64,000 nt of DNA from contig CAIKLM010000155.1 in the NCBI GenBank assembly GCA_903828235.1, forward strand, positions 23,610 through 87,609, given 5' to 3'. The position numbers and the translations under genes were made by a program. The notes below the pieces were generated by a model, which saw only the letters and a list, made by a program, of their open reading frames with translations, did not search any database and had not been told where the DNA came from. Shown piece after piece: positions 59,900-64,000 of this stretch; the stretch's first letter is position 1, and each line of letters opens with the position of its first letter. Source of the stretch: an uncultured beta proteobacterium. Its GTDB lineage: Bacteria; Pseudomonadota; Gammaproteobacteria; Burkholderiales; Burkholderiaceae_C.

Positions 59900-61344
59900 G
59901 CGCCCAGCCCATGCGCACGCTGTTGCGGGGCGGCGGGGTCATCGCCTTCGACGGCACACAACATGTGCACATTCGGCGCGGCGATGTCGTGTTCTGCGGT
60001 GACCGGATTGAATACGCCGGCCCCGCGTGGACAGAGCGGGCGGACGCGCCTGTGCACCAGATCATCGACACCAGCGGCAAGTTGGTGCTGCCGGGTTTCG
60101 TGAACGCGCACCTGCACGTTACCGACACGGCGTTCACGCGCGGCTGGCTGGACGACTATGGAGCGTCTGCGACCACCGGCGCTGCAAGTAACGTGACTGC
60201 CCTGTATCGACTGCTGCCTGCCATTCGCGCCGCTGCAATGGCTGAAGACCAGCTGGCTGCAGCAGAGTGCGCCTTCTCGGAACTTCTGCTGTCGGGATCG
60301 ACCACCGTCGTGGAACTCGGCTTCGATGCAGAGATGGGGGACCAGGGCGACATGGCGACACCTCGCGCGGTGGGTGACATCGCCGGGCGGCTGGGCCTGC
60401 GCTGCTACCTGGCGCCTCGTTACCGCAGCCGCTATTGGAAGCTGGGTGCCGACGGCGCCCCCGCCTACTTCGCCTATGACGGTGACGGACTGCCCCGCAT
60501 GCGCACCTGCATAGAGCTTCTCGGCGACATCGAAGCCAGCCACGAAGGCCGTCTGCGCGCAATGCTGGCCCCGGGCCAGGTCGACACCTGCGAGCCCGAA
60601 CTGCTGCGCGCCACCCGAAAAGTGGCAGACGACACTGGCTACCCGATCCAACTGCACGCCGGTCAGTCCCCTTCTGAGTTCCGGCGAATCCGGCAGCAGC
60701 ATGGCTGCACGACTCTGGACTATCTGGACCGGGTGGGCCTGCTGGGTCGGGACCTGGTGCTGGGCCACAGCATGTTCTTCAGCGAGTCTGGCGATGTGGA
60801 CGACTGCCATGCGGCCGAACTCGCACGACTCCGCGACAGCGGTACCCATCTGTGCCACCTCCCATGGGTGAAGGCGCGGCAGGGCACGGCGATGCGGTCC
60901 TTCGCCAAGTACCGACGCCACGGCATTCCGGTCTGCCTGGGAACGGACACCTACCCCTTCGACATGTTCAACGAGATGCGCATGGCGGCAACCCTGTGCC
61001 GAGTGGCCGAGGGCTCCCCGCAAGCGGTCAGTGCGGCGGAGATCTTCCATGCAGCCACCGTGGGCGGGGCGCAGGCCCTGCAGCGCCCTGACCTCGGCCG
61101 CCTAGCTGCTGGCTGCCAGGCGGACATCGTTCTGGTGGACGTGATGAAACCCCATGCCGTGCCCCTGCGTGACGGCATACAGCACCTTGTGCTGAGTGCA
61201 TGTGCGGCCGATGTGGATACGGTCTTCGTCGCTGGCCGCCCGGTCGTCGAGCAACGGACGTTGGTATACGGCGATCTGGCAGATGCCGTTGCACGGCTGG
61301 CCGAGGCCGGTGACCGGGTGGACGCCAGGGTCCAGCTGGAGTGA
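59896..61344 (+). CDS. Amidohydrolase, TRZ/ATZ-type, copy 2 (tandem paralogue)
   Basis: KLVLPGFVNAHLHVTDTAFTRGWLDD, IQLHAGQSPSEFRRI, GTDTYPFDMFNEMRMAA, GAQALQRPDLGRLAAGCQADIVLV; GTG overlaps upstream TGA. Confidence 0.92.
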   Translation: MSAQPMRTLLRGGGVIAFDGTQHVHIRRGDVVFCGDRIEYAGPAWTERADAPVHQIIDTSGKLVLPGFVNAHLHVTDTAFTRGWLDDYGASATTGAASNVTALYRLLPAIRAAAMAEDQLAAAECAFSELLLSGSTTVVELGFDAEMGDQGDMATPRAVGDIAGRLGLRCYLAPRYRSRYWKLGADGAPAYFAYDGDGLPRMRTCIELLGDIEASHEGRLRAMLAPGQVDTCEPELLRATRKVADDTGYPIQLHAGQSPSEFRRIRQQHGCTTLDYLDRVGLLGRDLVLGHSMFFSESGDVDDCHAAELARLRDSGTHLCHLPWVKARQGTAMRSFAKYRRHGIPVCLGTDTYPFDMFNEMRMAATLCRVAEGSPQAVSAAEIFHAATVGGAQALQRPDLGRLAAGCQADIVLVDVMKPHAVPLRDGIQHLVLSACAADVDTVFVAGRPVVEQRTLVYGDLADAVARLAEAGDRVDARVQLE

Positions 61345-61378
61345 CTTCACCCTGTCGGCCTCTGCGGCGGCCTGGCCT

Positions 61379-62122
61379 GTGAGTACCGTCGAAGTGCTGG
61401 CAAGTCTGGCCATTCTGGCGGGAGCTGCCTTTGCACAGGGCGTCTTCGGCCTGGGTTTCGCCATGATCGCTACGCCGTTGCTGGCCCTGTTCCTGGACTA
61501 CCGCGCTGCGGTTCTCCTCGCGGCGGTCCCGCTGTTGGTCCTGGCCGGCAACTGGCTGGTCGTCAATCGTCATGACCTGCGCCACTCCGGTGTTTCGTGG
61601 CAGTTGTTGCCCGGCATCGTCGTCGGTGCAGTGACAGGCGTGTGGGTACATGTGGCGCTGTCCGAACGCCTGTCGCTGCTCTTGCTGGCTGCGCTGCTGG
61701 CCTTCAGCATCGCGTTGCCTTGGGGCCTGCAGCGCTTCAGGACCGACGTGTCGATGGCTGCGCGTCGGACTGCGCCTCTGTTCGGCGCGCTCGCGGGCAT
61801 CACGGAGTCGGCCTTGAACGTGGGAGCGCCCTTCATGGTGATGTTCGGGGAGTTGGCGCGCCTGACGCGACGGCAACAACTCATCGCACTCAACCTGGGT
61901 TTCTTCTTCGGCAAGGCCGTTCAGGTGAGCCTGCTGTCGGCGTCTGCCTGGCCGGTGTCTCCCCTGCCCCTGGCGCTGGGAGTGATGATCAGCTTGCTGT
62001 TCTATCGGATCGGGGACCGGCTTGCAGGCCACTACCCGGAGGAGACATTCAGGCGTCTGCTGGCGAAGTTCATCGGTTTGATGGTTCTCTCCCTCATCGC
62101 TCGCGCTGCGACCAGCTCGTAG
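61379..62122 (+). CDS. TauE/SafE-family sulfite exporter-like membrane protein
   Basis: LASLAILAGAAFAQGVFGLGFAMIATPLLALFLDYRAAVLLAAVPLLVLAGNWL. Confidence 0.88.
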   Translation: MSTVEVLASLAILAGAAFAQGVFGLGFAMIATPLLALFLDYRAAVLLAAVPLLVLAGNWLVVNRHDLRHSGVSWQLLPGIVVGAVTGVWVHVALSERLSLLLLAALLAFSIALPWGLQRFRTDVSMAARRTAPLFGALAGITESALNVGAPFMVMFGELARLTRRQQLIALNLGFFFGKAVQVSLLSASAWPVSPLPLALGVMISLLFYRIGDRLAGHYPEETFRRLLAKFIGLMVLSLIARAATSS

Positions 62123-62781
62123 CTGTCCTCGGCTGGCCATTGCTGTCAGATGGTTTACCCACTGGCAAGGTCAAGCCGCGTCGAAAGCCGTCTTGCGAGA
62201 TGCAGCAGACATACGCTCACGGACCTTACCAAGGTCAGGTTTCAGCGCCCGCCGCCAATCGTATGCAAGTCCTGATCGACCAAGACCAGTCTGGGTCTGA
62301 AGTTCGATGAGCTTCGGCTTTGTACGCTTTGCTGTCGCTCGTCCCTTTGCGTCCAACGACAGCAACTGGCCGAGAGTGTGAGTACGCGGCCGCGACAGGA
62401 AGCCGCCTGTCAGCGTTGGGGTTGCGGCCTGCCACGTTCGATGCCGCGCGGCGTGGACCCTGCCGGGTTACTCATCCATCACTGCGGCGCGCGATGCAAT
62501 TGGCCTCCGGCACGGCCCTGGCCGGGACGGCACCACCTACTTGGCGCTGTCTGCGCTGGAGTTCATGCCGCGGCTGGCTCTGATGGTGCCGCGGCCGCGG
62601 CTGCACCTCATCAGTTCTCACGCCGCGCCGTGACAAAGACCCCGGCAATCTTCCTTGACTCAGATCAACAGTTGTAGATTCGATTTCGCCCGAGGCGATT
62701 GCTTCGACTCCCTGGTCGGCGAATACTGAACGCAGTTCATCGTGTCGTCCACACATCCGCTGGATGGGAAAGGGAATCGCC

Positions 62782-63423
62782 ATGCGTCCTTTCAATGCTC
62801 ACCCATCTGCAATCTGTGTCGCGCTCGGCCTCTTGCTGTTGACGCCTATCGCTGCGCACTCCCAGTCGTCGTTCATCTCGTACCTGGAGCCTGCCAATCC
62901 GTCGGCACCCGTGGTGCTGGAGACGAACCTCTCCTCTCCTTTCATGCTCAGCCGCAACAGGCCTGACGTGCTCTGGCCGCTGGATGACGCGATCATCGAG
63001 GGCTATTACGGCGACCTGCGGAATGTCGATGCCCTCCCGATCGGCGTTTTCATCGCCGGCCTGTATGCGCCCGGTACCGGGCAGACCGTATTCAGCAGCT
63101 TCGTGATGGTGTCGGCCCAGACCTTTGGCCTGTACACCCAGTTCGTCCAGTCCGGCCTCTGGACGCAGGACAAATCTGTCAGCGATGTCCGCGCCCAGTT
63201 TTGCGACACCGTGGCCACTTGCACCTTCCGTGGTGGACTGGTTGCCGACGGCAGCGTTCAGAACCTGGCCAGCGTGCTCTTCCCAGGCAACTCAACGTTC
63301 GACGTCTTTGTTCAAGCTGCCGTGGTGCCGGAACCGCAGAGCTACGCCCTGATGCTGGGAGGTCTGGGACTGCTGGGCGCGCTCAAGCACTGCCGTTGTC
63401 GCGAGCTGCGGGCCAGGGCTTGA
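62782..63423 (+). CDS. PEP-CTERM sorting-domain protein
   Basis: Signal peptide; C-terminal VVPEPQSYALMLGGLGLLGALKHCRCRELRARA (PEP, TM, basic tail). Confidence 0.9.
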   Translation: MRPFNAHPSAICVALGLLLLTPIAAHSQSSFISYLEPANPSAPVVLETNLSSPFMLSRNRPDVLWPLDDAIIEGYYGDLRNVDALPIGVFIAGLYAPGTGQTVFSSFVMVSAQTFGLYTQFVQSGLWTQDKSVSDVRAQFCDTVATCTFRGGLVADGSVQNLASVLFPGNSTFDVFVQAAVVPEPQSYALMLGGLGLLGALKHCRCRELRARA

Positions 63424-63725
63424 GCCTATACGTCGCGGAACCGCTGAACTGGCCTTGCTGGCGTCCTGCGCCGACGCGGAACGCGCCCTCTCGCGATCAG
63501 ATGGTCGACAGCAAGAGCCAACCGGTGGGTACACGCTTGCTTGCGCTGACATCCCGACGCCCACGTCCAGGCCAGTGTGTCTTGAGCGCCGACTGCGTGA
63601 TCATGGCCAAGTGTGATGTCTGTAAGCTGCCTACGGCCAGCGGTAGGAACTGGCCGACTTGAGCCAACGAGCGGTCCAGACTCGTCGCCGGAAACCTGCC
63701 CTTCGCAGGTGCGCTGAGGCGAGAT

Positions 63726-63860
63726 TGTTGGCGCCGACTGAAATTTGACCCACTTACGAGGATCGTGCCGACCGAAATCTGACCCAGGTGTTCAACCTAC
63801 CCTGCCCGACTTATCCACAGCGGAGCGGGGTGTGAGGAGTGATCACCATGGCCATGATTG
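63726..63860. mobile_element. IS21-like terminal region (remnant)
   Basis: TGTTGGCGCCGACTGAAATTTGACCCA with two 20-bp repeats gccgac[t/c]gaaat[t/c]tgaccca at 63733-63752 and 63767-63786 (18/20 identical). Confidence 0.6.
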
Positions 63861-63923
63861 TGACCTTGCCCCCGAAAAACGTAGTTCTTGGCTGATGATG
63901 GAATCAAAGACAGGAGCTACGAG

Positions 63924-64000
63924 ATGAGCAACAAGCAGGTGCGTGGTCAATACACGCAGGAGTTCAAGCTGGAGGCCGTCAGGCTGGTCAAGACGGGGCA
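63924..64000 (+). CDS. IS3-family transposase OrfA, truncated by window edge
   Basis: MSNKQVRGQYTQEFKLEAVRLVKTG, typical OrfA N-terminus. Confidence 0.82.
   Translation, partial: MSNKQVRGQYTQEFKLEAVRLVKTG

Overview
The window looks like a Burkholderiales-type (betaproteobacterial) chromosome and splits into two halves. (A) About 1-36.9 kb is very G+C-rich core or semi-core sequence: a peptide-type solute-binding protein plus S66 peptidase, GFA, YhgE/Pip, YcaQ-like, an MccF-like S66 peptidase, an MCP, metK, two LpxL/HtrB-type acyltransferases, dapF-DUF484-xerC, a Bug/M20/DadA operon, GGDEF, an RlmI-like methyltransferase, an S8 protease, an Lrp regulator and glmS. It contains a compact defence cluster at 11.9-16.1 kb: an MmeI-like single-chain RM enzyme, a MntA/HepT (MNT-HEPN) pair and a Uma2 nuclease. 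(B) A visibly less G+C-rich accessory island starts right after the glmS stop codon. A Tn7-like end (TGTGAC...GACAAATAAAGTC plus a second AATAAAGTCCGTCGGG repeat 20 bp on) lies about 20 bp downstream of that stop, i.e. at the classical attTn7 site. The island carries a truncated type III Res fragment, then an Apr-like flavoprotein/ferredoxin/HEAT/FdxA module with an ABC system whose first binding protein appears fused to a NosL-like domain, DUF971, a ferredoxin-NADP reductase and a YeiH exporter. A second operon (SBP-M20-ABC-GntR) follows, sharing a TGTNATAACA palindrome with the first. A third block holds Crp/Fnr, Bug, an AtzF-like amidase, an AA_synth-family protein, two TRZ/ATZ-type amidohydrolases and a TauE-like exporter. 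Together these suggest an undescribed pathway for an N- and S-containing compound. The right end has a PEP-CTERM protein and nested IS21-like/IS3-family ends. No tRNA, rRNA or CRISPR array was recognised. All family calls come from reading the translations; no searches were run.
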